From NCBI RefSeq assembly GCF_002090155.1, contig NZ_BBRM01000009.1, forward strand, positions 1-44,079: a stretch of 44,079 nucleotides of DNA, written 5' to 3'. The position numbers and the translations under genes were made by a program. The notes beneath the pieces are model-generated. The model ran no database searches and had not been told where the DNA came from. It was given only the letters and a program-made list of their open reading frames with translations. The stretch comes from Demequina sp. NBRC 110056 (GTDB taxonomy: Bacteria > Actinomycetota > Actinomycetes > Actinomycetales > Demequinaceae). The first letter of the stretch is position 1. Each line of letters opens with the position of its first letter. Of the stretch, positions 15,456 to 25,110 are shown one piece after another.

Positions 15456-16865
15456 TCAGACGGCCGCGGCGACGGCAGTTGCGGTGGCTGGGACGAGGGA
15501 CCGCCGCGCGTCGCGCGCGGCGCGCTTGCCGGCGCGGATCGCGCCGTCCATGAAGCCCGTCATGGTCTGCGCGGTCTCGGTCCCTGCCCAGTGCAGCGGC
15601 CCCACGGGGGTCGCGACGGCTGCGCCGACCGAGGTCCAGGCGCCGGGGCCGGGGACGGCGGTGGGACCGCCGAGGATCCAGGCCTCGCGTGCCCACCGCT
15701 GCTCGGCGTAGTCGACGGGGGCCAACGCATCGGACCCGAAGACCTCGGCGAAGGAGCCGAGCGCGCGCGCCCGGCGCTCGGGATCGGGCAGCGCGTCCCA
15801 GGCACGTGCGTCGTCCCCGCCGATGAACCCCAGCAGCACCCCGCGCGACCCGTCGGCAGGGCTCGCATCGAAGGTGGCGCACACCGGCCCCGACGATGAC
15901 TGCGCTTGGCCGCTCAGCGGCTCTCGTTGCCCACGCCCCGAGCCGTCGCGCCAGAAGGGACGCTCGTAGATCGCGTACGCCTTGGACAGGGTGCCCTGGG
16001 GCCAGTGCGCCCCCAGCGAGGCCCACGGCTCCGGAAGAGCAGGGGCGAAGCGGAGCCGCGCGCGGGCCGCCGGAGGAACCGCGACGATCGCCCGTCGAGC
16101 CCGGACCGTGAGGTCTGCGGCGACGGCGGTGACGCCGTCGTCGTCCCACTGGAGCGAGTCCACCGGGGTGGACAGGCGCACCGAGCCAGCGAGCGCATCG
16201 GCCATGCGGACGCTCAGCTGGGCGGCTCCGTCGTGGAAGTGGCGCTGCTGGAGGCCGTCCGTGGTGCCGAGCAGCGGCCACAGCCCGCCCGCCTGGCGCG
16301 CGTAGTGCAGGACGTGGAGGAACGAGATCTCCCGCGGCTCGCACCCCCACGAGGTGCGGGTCACGAACGCGAAGAGGGTGACGAGGAGGTCTCCGCCGCC
16401 GTGCGCGCGCAGCCAGTCCTCGAGGGACTGCGCGTCCCACTCCTGAGCGCGGGGAGCTGTCCAGGGGGCGTGGCTGGGGACGGACTGGGAGAGCCGGTCG
16501 ATGGTCGCCATGACGGCGCCGAGCTGCGCGAGCCGCACGGGGCCGATGGGGAAGGCTGCGCCCGTGTAGGTGCGCCGGCGCGCGCCGAGCACCATCGCCT
16601 GCGCGCCCTCGTCGTAGGTGGGGAAGGTCGCCATCCCGAGCTCGTGCGCGAGCGCGGCCACGTGGTCCTGTCCGGGCCCGATGAACGTGCCGCCGAGGTC
16701 GACGGTGACGCCCGCGACCTCGGCGGAGCGCGTGCGGCCGCCCACGCGGTCGGTCGCCTCGAGCACGAGCACGTCGAGCCCGGCGGCGGTCAGCTCGCGG
16801 GCAGCCGTCAGGCCCGAGAGTCCCGCGCCGACGACGAGGACGTCGGTGGTGAGGGTGTCAGGCAT
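15456..16865 (-). CDS. FAD-dependent flavin monoamine oxidase
   Basis: 469 residues. The N-terminal Rossmann motif GAGLSG (13-18) with a glutamate-ended second strand (VLVLEATDRVGGRTRS) is the FAD site of the amine oxidase family. The C-terminal FAD motif GTETAQTMTGFMDGAIRAG is typical of monoamine/putrescine oxidases. No signal peptide is seen. The substrate is unknown; oxidation of an amine to aldehyde, ammonia and hydrogen peroxide is expected from the family. GGAGGA precedes the ATG, and the gene overlaps the end of the MFS gene by 8 bp. With the TetR-controlled transporter upstream this could be an amine detoxification or use module. Confidence 0.9.
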   Translation of the reverse strand: MPDTLTTDVLVVGAGLSGLTAARELTAAGLDVLVLEATDRVGGRTRSAEVAGVTVDLGGTFIGPGQDHVAALAHELGMATFPTYDEGAQAMVLGARRRTYTGAAFPIGPVRLAQLGAVMATIDRLSQSVPSHAPWTAPRAQEWDAQSLEDWLRAHGGGDLLVTLFAFVTRTSWGCEPREISFLHVLHYARQAGGLWPLLGTTDGLQQRHFHDGAAQLSVRMADALAGSVRLSTPVDSLQWDDDGVTAVAADLTVRARRAIVAVPPAARARLRFAPALPEPWASLGAHWPQGTLSKAYAIYERPFWRDGSGRGQREPLSGQAQSSSGPVCATFDASPADGSRGVLLGFIGGDDARAWDALPDPERRARALGSFAEVFGSDALAPVDYAEQRWAREAWILGGPTAVPGPGAWTSVGAAVATPVGPLHWAGTETAQTMTGFMDGAIRAGKRAARDARRSLVPATATAVAAAV

Positions 16866-18039
16866 GGTCTCCTCCAGGGGTGAGCGGCGCGGTGGGTCGC
16901 GGGACGCGGTACGAGCGGACCGCGAGCAGCGCCGCGGCGACGAGGACGGCGGGCATGACGATCGCGGCGCGCAGGCCGATCGCCTCGGCGATGACGCCGG
17001 TGGCGCCCGAGCCGATGAGCACCCCGAGGTAGTTGAACAGGTTGAGGCGAGCGACCACCTCGTCCTGGTGCTCCGGTGCGAGGTCGCCGGCCGCGGAGAA
17101 GCTCAGCGGCGCCATGAGGCCGATGCCGAGCCCGGCGCAGCCGAAGGCGAGGACCGCGACCCATGGCGCGGGAGCGAGCGAGGCGACCAGGATCGACCCG
17201 GAGGCCGTGACGATCGCGGCGGAGAGCACGGGCGCCCGTCCCAGGCGCATGACGAGGCGGTCTCCGGCGAGCCTGCTGATCAGCGAGCACGCCTGATAGG
17301 CCGCATACCCGAGGGGGACGACCACGGCGAGGGCGTCGAGCTCCTGGTCCAGGAAGACCGAGCTCCAGGTCCCGATCACCGAGTCGCCCACGTACGAGAC
17401 GGCGACGACGACGCCGAAGACGACGATGCCGGACCACGGCAGCCGGGGGCGCGGGCCGGCGTCCGCGGAGCCGCGCTCGGGGTCAGGGACCAGCCGTCCG
17501 CGTACTGCGAGAGCGATGCCGAGCCCTGCCGCCGCCGCGACGCCATACGCGACCTCGAACGGGAGGTCCAGGCCCGCGACCGCGGAGACGACGAGCGCTC
17601 CGGCGATCGCGGCGACCGTCTGCACCGCGTAGAAGCCGGCGATGAGCGAGCGCCCCGCAGCGCGCTGGAGCGTCAGCCCCTGCATGTTGTTGCCGGCGTC
17701 GGCCAGGCCCACGCCGAGACCGAACAGGGCGAAGATGGGGAAGAGCGCCGCCAGCGGCACGTCGAGCATGGCCAGAGCCACCGCGGCCGCCTGGATCGCG
17801 AACGCCGGCGGCAGCAGCGCCGCCGAGCCCCATCGGGTCGCCAGCGCGCCGGCGAGGACGGACCCGACTCCCGCGAGCACGACGGTGCCAAGGATGACCA
17901 GCGACACCTCGGCCTCGCCGATGCCGGTGCGCTCCTCGATGCCCGGCAGGCTCGTGAGCACCACGGCCATCATGAGGCCCTGCGCGAAGAAGCCGGCGCT
18001 CGCCCACAGGCGCTGGGCGGCGAGCTCGGTGGTGGTCAT
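16858..18039 (-). CDS. MFS transporter
   Basis: 393 residues with twelve predicted membrane segments and a longer charged central loop (RGRLVPDPERGSADAGPRPR), the usual MFS 6+6 layout. It looks most like the YbjJ/sugar-or-drug type MFS proteins; substrate not assignable. GGGAGG precedes the ATG. The gene is divergent from the TetR-family regulator, with two palindromes in the shared 171-bp region, and overlaps the amine oxidase gene at its 3' end, so regulator, carrier and oxidase probably work together. Confidence 0.9.
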   Translation of the reverse strand: MTTTELAAQRLWASAGFFAQGLMMAVVLTSLPGIEERTGIGEAEVSLVILGTVVLAGVGSVLAGALATRWGSAALLPPAFAIQAAAVALAMLDVPLAALFPIFALFGLGVGLADAGNNMQGLTLQRAAGRSLIAGFYAVQTVAAIAGALVVSAVAGLDLPFEVAYGVAAAAGLGIALAVRGRLVPDPERGSADAGPRPRLPWSGIVVFGVVVAVSYVGDSVIGTWSSVFLDQELDALAVVVPLGYAAYQACSLISRLAGDRLVMRLGRAPVLSAAIVTASGSILVASLAPAPWVAVLAFGCAGLGIGLMAPLSFSAAGDLAPEHQDEVVARLNLFNYLGVLIGSGATGVIAEAIGLRAAIVMPAVLVAAALLAVRSYRVPRPTAPLTPGGDHA

Positions 18040-18080
18040 GGTGCCTCCCGGGGACGTGGCGACGCTGTCACGTTATAGAG

Positions 18081-18122
18081 CAGGTGATCTAAAAAGGTTT
18101 CACCTGTGTAAAACCTAGGTTT
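18081..18122. promoter_or_regulatory. Probable TetR-family operator cluster
   Basis: The only A+T-rich spot between the divergent MFS and TetR genes. It holds AAACCTAGGTTT (18111-18122, a perfect 12-bp palindrome), AGGTTT (18095-18100) facing AAACCT (18111-18116) across 10 nt, and CAGGTGA (18081-18087) facing TCACCTG (18100-18106). Overlapping palindromes in this position are typical of autoregulated TetR sites. Confidence 0.7.
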
Positions 18123-18210
18123 CGTCGCCCGAGGCTGGCGGATGCCACGCGGTGACCGTTCGCCCGCTCGGCTACCCTGGCCTCGCCCCAGATGACGCGA
18201 GGAGGTGGCG

Positions 18211-18807
18211 ATGGCTCCCAAGATCGTCGACCACGAGGCGCGCCGCGAGGCGGTGCACGAGGCTGTGTGGCGCGTCATCGGCCGGGTGGGGCTCGACGCC
18301 GCCTCGACGCGCGAGATCGCGCGCGAGGCTGGCCTGTCGCTCGGCGCGCTCAACCACTACTTCGCGGACAAGGACGAGCTGCTCATCTCCGCCCACGAGC
18401 TCGGCTTCCGCCGCGCGCGCGAGCGCATCCTTGAGACGGGCCGCGGCAAGCGGGGGCTCGCGGCCCTCCGGCACGCGCTGTTCGAGTCCCTGCCCCTCGA
18501 CGAGGAGCGGTTGCTCGAGGCCCACGTCGACATCTCGTTCGCCGCGCACGCCGTCACGAATCCGCGCATGGCGGCCGTGCGCCGCGAGTCGCACGCCGAG
18601 GTGCGGCGCCTGCTCTATGGCGTGCTCGGGGAGGCATCCGCGGCGGGCGAGCTGCGCGACGGCGTCGACGCCGAGCGGACGGTCGACGAGTACCTGACGC
18701 TGGTCGACGGGGCCTCCGTGGACGCGCTGATGTACGGACTCACTACCGCCTACCGCGACCGACAGGTCGCGCTCGCCGAGGCCTTCCTCGCTCGCTTGGC
18801 CGCGTAG
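18211..18807 (+). CDS. TetR/AcrR-family transcriptional regulator
   Basis: 198 residues from ATG 18211, which has AGGAGG five nt upstream; an in-frame GTG at 18205 overlaps that ribosome-binding site and is less likely. The N-terminal helix-turn-helix is clear (AASTREIAREAGLSLGALNH, then YFADKDELL). The C-terminal ligand domain resembles BetI-like regulators in general form. It is divergent from the MFS-amine oxidase unit and probably represses it and itself through the palindromes at 18081-18122. The inducer may be the transporter's substrate. Confidence 0.92.
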   Translation: MAPKIVDHEARREAVHEAVWRVIGRVGLDAASTREIAREAGLSLGALNHYFADKDELLISAHELGFRRARERILETGRGKRGLAALRHALFESLPLDEERLLEAHVDISFAAHAVTNPRMAAVRRESHAEVRRLLYGVLGEASAAGELRDGVDAERTVDEYLTLVDGASVDALMYGLTTAYRDRQVALAEAFLARLAA

Positions 18808-18835
18808 GCGCGGTGGTCCCGCTTCGCGGTCCCCG

Positions 18836-19420
18836 TCAGCGCAGGTCGAGGCGCATGACGGCGCGCCGAGGCGTGGGGCGCGACACCTCGGTCATGCCCG
18901 CCGCGGCGAAGACCGACACCGCTCCGACGTACAGCGACGACACGTCCGCGTCGCCGACGACCGGGTAGCCCTCCACGGCGCGAGCGCCGGACGCGCGGGC
19001 GTGGTCGACGGCGGCTCGTGCGAGCTCCCGCGCGAGGCCGCGGCCTCGGTGAGCCTTGCGCACGACGAAGCAGGTGATCGCCCACACGTCCGGATCGGTC
19101 CGGTCCTCCTCGCGACCCGTCCACGGCACCCGGGCGGTGAGCAGGCGCGGGTATGCCACGCGGGGCTCGACCGCGACCCAGCCCGCGGGCTCGTCGTCGA
19201 CGAACGCGACGAGCCCCGTGGACTGCTCACCGGGTTGGCCGCACCGTGCCTGCTCGACGAGCGCATCGGCCCTCGCCTGCGTCCCTGTCGCCTTCCACTG
19301 AGACTGCGGCAGCTTGAACCACTGGCAGCGGCACGAGCGGGCGTCGCCGCCCTCGCGCATGACGAGGTCGAGGTCGTCGGCCGAGGCCTCGTTCGCCGGG
19401 ACGATGCGCACGCGGCTCAT
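18836..19420 (-). CDS. GNAT-family N-acetyltransferase
   Basis: 194 residues. The acetyl-CoA motif is visible as CFVVRKAHRGRGLARELA followed by the GNAT helix and AVEGYPVV strand. The N-terminus carries a CRCQWFKLP segment that recurs in one subgroup of these enzymes. Acceptor substrate unknown. There is no Shine-Dalgarno site; instead TAGCCT lies six nt before the ATG, which suggests a leaderless mRNA. Convergent with the TetR gene, 28 nt apart, with no clear terminator between them. Confidence 0.88.
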   Translation of the reverse strand: MSRVRIVPANEASADDLDLVMREGGDARSCRCQWFKLPQSQWKATGTQARADALVEQARCGQPGEQSTGLVAFVDDEPAGWVAVEPRVAYPRLLTARVPWTGREEDRTDPDVWAITCFVVRKAHRGRGLARELARAAVDHARASGARAVEGYPVVGDADVSSLYVGAVSVFAAAGMTEVSRPTPRRAVMRLDLR

Positions 19421-19484
19421 GCCGTCAGGCTACGACGAGGCGGCCGGGCGCACGTCAGTGCGGCCTCGGCTGAGAGCGAACCGA

Positions 19485-19514
19485 TTGGGCGTGAGCGTAC
19501 GCGGCGACTAGACT
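19485..19514 (+). promoter_or_regulatory. Promoter of tig
   Basis: TTGGGC (19485-19490), 18-nt spacer, TAGACT (19509-19514). The leader to the GTG at 19587 would be about 65 nt and contains an AGGAG ribosome-binding site (19575-19579). Confidence 0.55.
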
Positions 19515-19586
19515 CGTGGGGTTGCCTGCCTGCGGCGCGCCCGCATGCGGCCCAGACACCACACCCCATCCATCAGGAGCACCTAC

Positions 19587-20933
19587 GTGACCAGCGCCCT
19601 CGAGAAGATCGACGCCACGACCGTCAAGCTGACGGTCACCCTGACCGCCGAGGACATCAAGCCCTCGATGGACCACGCCTACGAGCACATCGGCGAGCAG
19701 GTCCAGATCCCCGGCTTCCGCAAGGGCAAGGTGCCGCCGCGCATCCTCGAGCAGCGCGTGGGCAAGGGTGCCGTCATCGAGCACGCCGTCAACGACGGAC
19801 TGCCCGGCTGGTACTCGGCCGCGGTCGAGGAGCAGGAGATCCGCCCCTTCGGTCAGCCCGAGGTTGAGGTCGTGAAGATCCCCGGCTCGGAGGACGGCTT
19901 CGAGGGCGTCGAGTTCACGGCGACCGTCGAGATCCGCCCCGAGGTGACGCTGCCCAAGGCTGAGGACATCACCGTCGAGGTCGAGCCCGTCGAGGTCTCG
20001 GACGAGGACGTCGAGGAGCGCCTGGGCAACCTGCGCGAGCGCTTCGGCTCCCTCAAGACCGTCGACCGCCCCGTGGCCGACGGCGACTACGTGACCATCG
20101 ACCTCGCCGCGACGCTCGACGGCGCGGACGTCGACAACGTCCAGGGCACCTCCTACCAGGTGGGCGCCGGCAACATGCTCGAGGGTCTCGACGACGCCCT
20201 CATCGGCCTGTCCGCCGACGAGGAGACCACCTTCGAGGCGCCGCTGGCCGCTGGCGACCACGCCGGCAAGGACGCGCAGATCACCGTCAAGGTCACCGCG
20301 GTCAAGGAGCGCGAGCTCCCCGAGGTGGACGACGACTTCGCGCAGCTCGCGTCGGAGTTCGACACCGTCGACGAGCTCAAGGAGGACCTGCGCTCGCAGG
20401 CCGCCCGCATCAAGGCCAACAACCAGGCCGTCGAGGCTCGCGAGAAGCTGCTGGACGCCCTCAAGGAGGCGACCGACTTCGAGCTGCCCAAGAAGGTCAT
20501 CGAGGCGGAGGTGCACGCGCACCTCGAGAACGAGAACCGCCTCGAGGACGACGAGCACCGCGCCGAGGTCACCGAGGAGGCGCACAACGCGCTGCGCGCG
20601 CAGATCCTCCTCGACCAGCTCGCGGACGACCTCGAGATCGAGGTCCAGCAGAACGAGCTTCTCGACTACCTGCTCAACGCTTCGCGCCAGTACAACATGG
20701 ACCCGAACACGTTCATCCAGCAGGTCGAGCAGGGCGGCCAGATCCCCGCGATCGTCGCCGAGGTCGCGCGCTCGAAGGCCACCGCCTTCGCGCTGCGCCG
20801 CGTCACCATCAAGGACACCGCGGGCAACGCGGTGGACCTGTCCGACGTGATCGGCTCGGTCGAGGACGAGACGAAGGCTGACGACTTCGACGAGGCGGCC
20901 GTCGCCGCCGCCGTCGAGGACGCCACCAAGTAG
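19587..20933 (+). CDS. tig: Trigger factor (ribosome-bound chaperone/prolyl isomerase)
   Basis: 448 residues from GTG 19587, preceded by AGGAG. Residues about 1-115 form the ribosome-binding domain with the signature GFRKGKVPPR. The FKBP-type peptidyl-prolyl isomerase domain follows (about 150-235, DYVTIDLAA...YQVGAGNMLEGLDDAL), then the helical chaperone arms and an acidic C-terminal tail. It binds nascent chains at the ribosomal exit tunnel. Position upstream of clpP1-clpP2-clpX is the common bacterial order. A long hairpin terminator follows directly. Confidence 0.98.
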   Translation: MTSALEKIDATTVKLTVTLTAEDIKPSMDHAYEHIGEQVQIPGFRKGKVPPRILEQRVGKGAVIEHAVNDGLPGWYSAAVEEQEIRPFGQPEVEVVKIPGSEDGFEGVEFTATVEIRPEVTLPKAEDITVEVEPVEVSDEDVEERLGNLRERFGSLKTVDRPVADGDYVTIDLAATLDGADVDNVQGTSYQVGAGNMLEGLDDALIGLSADEETTFEAPLAAGDHAGKDAQITVKVTAVKERELPEVDDDFAQLASEFDTVDELKEDLRSQAARIKANNQAVEAREKLLDALKEATDFELPKKVIEAEVHAHLENENRLEDDEHRAEVTEEAHNALRAQILLDQLADDLEIEVQQNELLDYLLNASRQYNMDPNTFIQQVEQGGQIPAIVAEVARSKATAFALRRVTIKDTAGNAVDLSDVIGSVEDETKADDFDEAAVAAAVEDATK

Positions 20934-20942
20934 CTCCACGTC

Positions 20943-20980
20943 ACGAAGCCCGGTCGACCTCGCGGTCGACCGGGCTTCGT
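20943..20980 (+). terminator. tig terminator hairpin
   Basis: A perfect 17-bp stem (20943-20959 with 20964-20980) and a TCGC loop, ten nt after the tig stop. There is no T-tract, as is common in high-G+C actinobacteria. Confidence 0.85.
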
Positions 20981-21012
20981 CGCATCTGGGGCCCGTTGGT
21001 TCGATGGCACGT

Positions 21013-21048
21013 GTCTTCAGATGACACAGGGTCTTGAGATGACACAGG
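21013..21048. repeat. 18-bp tandem duplication
   Basis: GTCTTCAGATGACACAGG (21013-21030) is followed directly by GTCTTGAGATGACACAGG (21031-21048), one mismatch. It lies between the convergent tig and DUF4190 genes and looks unlike its surroundings. Confidence 0.8.
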
Positions 21049-21094
21049 GCCGATGCGCCGGTCGCCTTCCCGTCAGGCAGGGGTGGTGACGGGG

Positions 21095-21604
21095 TCAGGG
21101 ACCGGTGAGACTTCCGGCGGACTCCCACGCGGCGGCGGTGTCCGTGCACCACTCGGCGGGGCTGTCGCCAGCGCACTCGGAGATCAGGCCGCCGACCACG
21201 GCAGAGAAGAAGATCACCGCGATGATCGCGCCGACGATGAACATTCCGAGCAGCACGTAGCCCGTGATGACGCCCGCGAGGCTGATGCCGCGGTTGTCGG
21301 CCTCGCCGCGTTTGGCGGCGCTGAGGCCCAGGTGCCCGAAGATGATGCCGCCGACGACGCTGATGCCCGTGAAGAGGCCGGCCAGCGACAGCACGAGCGA
21401 CGTGATGCCCATCCAGTTCTTCTCGGTGCCGGGCTGTGGCCCCGTCGGCGCCGGCGCGTACTGCTGGGCATACTGCGGCTGCGCGTAGCCGGGCTGGGCG
21501 TACTGGGGCGCTGCTGGCTCGGGCGCTGCAGGCTGGGGCTGTGGCGCGGCCGCGGGCTGAGGGGGCTGCGGCGCGGCGTTCGGGTCCTCGGATGAGGTGG
21601 TCAT
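21095..21604 (-). CDS. DUF4190-type membrane protein with Pro/Gln/Ala-rich N-terminus
   Basis: 169 residues. The first about 60 residues are a disordered cytosolic Pro/Ala/Gln/Tyr-rich stretch (repeats of the form QPGYAQPQYAQQYAP). Two membrane segments follow, around GITSLVLSLAGLFTGIS and ITGYVLLGMFIVGAIIAVIF, separated by the FGHLGLSAAKRGEADNRG loop characteristic of DUF4190. The C-terminal tail with two cysteines would be outside or in the periplasmic-equivalent zone. Function unknown. GGAGG lies five nt before the ATG. Convergent with tig. Confidence 0.85.
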   Translation of the reverse strand: MTTSSEDPNAAPQPPQPAAAPQPQPAAPEPAAPQYAQPGYAQPQYAQQYAPAPTGPQPGTEKNWMGITSLVLSLAGLFTGISVVGGIIFGHLGLSAAKRGEADNRGISLAGVITGYVLLGMFIVGAIIAVIFFSAVVGGLISECAGDSPAEWCTDTAAAWESAGSLTGP

Positions 21605-21867
21605 GGTGTCCTCCGTGAGTCGTCTGCCATCGCTCACCACTGACGCTACGGAGGAGGGCCCGGCCAGCGCATCGGCCGTGCGCCCGACTTGCGACCCTCC
21701 ATCGCTCGGGGGACACCCCGAGCCCCGGCTAGGGGTGCTGTCAGCGAAACCCAGCGAGCGCATCGGCGCTGCTGTTCACCCCGTAGCGAAATGGGGGCCG
21801 AATCGGCATGACCGCGGCCTTGCCGCCGTTAGGTTTGACGCGAGAAGCACTGGACGAAAGGACTGAC

Positions 21868-22485
21868 GTGAGCGACACGATCACCGCCCGCGGCGACGCC
21901 GGAGGGATGGGGCTGAGCGACTCCATCTTCAACCGCCTGCTGCGCGAGCGCATCATCTGGCTGGGCGACGAGGTGCGCGACGACAACGCGAACGCCATCT
22001 GCGCGCAGATGATGCTGCTGGCCGCGGAGGACCCCGACAAGGACATCTACCTGTACATCAACAGCCCCGGCGGCTCGATCACCGCGGGCATGGCGATCTA
22101 CGACACCATGCAGTACATCAAGCCCGACGTCGCGACCGTCGCGATGGGCATGGCCGCCTCGATGGGGCAGTTCCTGCTGTCGTCGGGTGCGCCCGGCAAG
22201 CGCTTCGCCACGCCGCACGCCCGCGTCATGATGCACCAGCCCTCGGGCGGCATCTACGGCACCACCACCGACGTGCGCATCAACGCCGAGCTGATCATGC
22301 ACATGAAGCGCACGCTCGCGCAGCTGACGGCCGACCAGACCGGCAAGTCGCTCGAGCAGGTGACCAAGGACGCCGACCGCGACCGGTGGTTCACCGCGGA
22401 CGAGGCCAAGGAGTACGGCTTCGTCGACAAGGTGATCACCCACGCGGCCGAGGCCGGCGACGAGTCCCAGGGAGGCAAGGCGTGA
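21868..22485 (+). CDS. clpP1: ATP-dependent Clp protease proteolytic subunit 1
   Basis: 205 residues from GTG 21868, with AAAGGA about six nt upstream. The serine protease triad is in place: Ser98 in GMAASMG, His123 in MMHQPSGG, and the Asp within DADRDR (168-173). It closely follows the actinobacterial ClpP1 pattern (N-terminus [19 protein letters not shown]). In actinobacteria ClpP1 and ClpP2 form mixed tetradecamers fed by ClpX or ClpC. The stop overlaps the clpP2 start (GTGA), so the two subunits are made in a coupled way. Confidence 0.97.
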   Translation: MSDTITARGDAGGMGLSDSIFNRLLRERIIWLGDEVRDDNANAICAQMMLLAAEDPDKDIYLYINSPGGSITAGMAIYDTMQYIKPDVATVAMGMAASMGQFLLSSGAPGKRFATPHARVMMHQPSGGIYGTTTDVRINAELIMHMKRTLAQLTADQTGKSLEQVTKDADRDRWFTADEAKEYGFVDKVITHAAEAGDESQGGKA

Positions 22486-23231
22486 GCGAGATCTACCAGG
22501 CCATGCAGGCAGCCGGTCGCACGGCGGGCTTCGGAGGGGCGGCTCCGGCCGGACCTTCGTCGCGCTACATCCTGCCCTCGTTCGAGGAGCGCACCGCGTA
22601 CGGCTTCAAGCGTCAGGACCCCTACGCGAAGCTGTTCGAGGACCGCATCATCTTCCTCGGCGTGCAGATCGACGACGCCTCCGCTGACGACGTCATGGCG
22701 CAGCTGCTCGTGCTCGAGTCCCAGGACCCCGACCGCGACATCACGCTGTACATCAACAGCCCCGGCGGCTCGCAGACCGCGCTGACCGCGATCTACGACA
22801 CCATGCAGTACATCAAGCCCGAGGTACAGACCGTGTGCCTGGGCCAGGCGGCCTCCGCCGCCGCGGTGCTGCTCGCCGCGGGCTCGCCCGGCAAGCGCCT
22901 CGCGCTGCCGAACGCCCGGGTGATGATCCACCAGCCGCGCATCGAGGGCGGCGCCCGCGCGCAGGCCTCGGACATCGAGATCTACGCCGAAGAGATGGTG
23001 CGGATGCGCGAGTGGCTCGAGTTCACCCTCGCGAAGCACACCGGCCAGGACCAGGAGACCGTGCGCGACGACATCGAGCGCGACCGCTTCCTGTCCGCGC
23101 AGGAGGCCAAGGAGTACGGCCTCGTGGACCAGGTGCTCGAGTCCCGCAAGGGCGTCGACACCGTGGCTCCCGAGGACCGCGCCGCGGCCGCCGCGATCGC
23201 GCCCCGCAAGGACATCAAGAAGGACAAGTAG
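22482..23231 (+). CDS. clpP2: ATP-dependent Clp protease proteolytic subunit 2
   Basis: 249 residues from GTG 22482, which overlaps the clpP1 stop and has GGAGG eight nt upstream. An internal ATG at residue 8 is possible but less favoured. [14 protein letters not shown] is the usual ClpP2 N-terminal signature; Ser125 (GQAASAAA) and His150 (MIHQP) are the catalytic residues. The C-terminus is extended by about 30 residues rich in Ala and Lys ([14 protein letters not shown]). It pairs with ClpP1 in the mixed protease. A strong hairpin follows the stop. Confidence 0.97.
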   Translation: MSEIYQAMQAAGRTAGFGGAAPAGPSSRYILPSFEERTAYGFKRQDPYAKLFEDRIIFLGVQIDDASADDVMAQLLVLESQDPDRDITLYINSPGGSQTALTAIYDTMQYIKPEVQTVCLGQAASAAAVLLAAGSPGKRLALPNARVMIHQPRIEGGARAQASDIEIYAEEMVRMREWLEFTLAKHTGQDQETVRDDIERDRFLSAQEAKEYGLVDQVLESRKGVDTVAPEDRAAAAAIAPRKDIKKDK

Positions 23232-23562
23232 TCCCTCTGCCCGATGCGAGCGGCCGTCCCCGATGGGGGCGGCCGCTCGTGCGTTCGGAGGGCGTTGGCT
23301 GCAACGTGGCTGTGACGTGGCCGCACAGCGCGTCAACGCTCACCCAACCGCCGGGCCGCCCGGCGCGAACCAGAGATGTGAGACCTGGCGAGGGCGCATC
23401 GGCCCTCCGGCAGGTGCCTGAGGCACGCTCGTGTGTCCGTCGCGTGTCCTCGGGGTCACGGTATGGCCACGGCGGGCCTGAAGGCGGCGCGTCGCTCGGC
23501 GCGTGTCGGAGGCCGTAGGTAGCCTGGACGAAGATGGCGGCGGACCATAGGTGGAGGCCTAG
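23232..23562 (+). other. 331-bp clpP2-clpX spacer
   Basis: It contains the hairpin at 23248-23280, one copy of the octamer GCATCGGC near 23397, and near its end a TAGCCT box (23520-23525) followed by a ten-codon reading frame. I see no other gene. Confidence 0.6.
23248..23280 (+). terminator. clpP2 terminator hairpin
   Basis: A 15-bp stem (23248-23262 with 23266-23280, one G-T pair) with a GAT loop, 16 nt after the clpP2 stop. It separates clpP1-clpP2 from clpX, implying that clpX has its own promoter. Confidence 0.8.

Positions 23563-23566
<4 letters not shown>
23534..23566 (+). CDS. Possible 10-codon upstream reading frame coupled to clpX
   Basis: ATG 23534 opens [10 protein letters not shown], whose TGA (23564-23566) overlaps the clpX ATG as ATGA. 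TAGCCT lies eight nt before this ATG, a position that fits a leaderless start. The clpX ribosome-binding site (GGAGG, about 23551) lies inside it. A short translated leader could tune clpX translation; the coding case is weak because of its length. Confidence 0.3.
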
Positions 23567-24819
<1,253 letters not shown>

Positions 24820-24936
24820 GACTCGGTCGTCCTCGCGCTGGCCTCGCGCCCGCCGGGTCGCCGCCCGTCGCGTTCTCGCTGCTCGCGGCGTAGCGCGCCG
24901 TTGCGCCGATGCGCCTTCTCCCGCCTTGGCGCGGTG

Positions 24937-25110
24937 TTGGTGGCTGGCTGTCGGTTTCGCGGGGCGCGCCCTTCCTGTTGGTGGATCGCTGTCGCTCGCC
25001 GCACTCCGTCCCGCACCGCCCGGGCCTAGCGTGGTGTCGGTGGCTGGCTGTCGGTTTGGCGAGGCGCGCGTTTCCCAGTGGTGGGTCGCTGTCGCTCGCC
25101 GCGCTCCGCA
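24937..25110 (-). repeat. 41-bp repeat cluster I
   Basis: Four copies on the minus strand of a unit that opens CGACAGC and continues through a CCACC core. Unit starts (complement of GTCG) fall at 24953, 24994, 25053 and 25094; the two pairs are each exactly 41 bp apart. The cluster lies between the 3' ends of clpX and the nuclease-like gene and provides the last codons of the latter. Confidence 0.8.

Noticed and set aside
21735..21795. ClgR operator upstream of clpP1
   Set aside because: AGCGAA half-sites occur but not as the inverted pair expected for ClgR.
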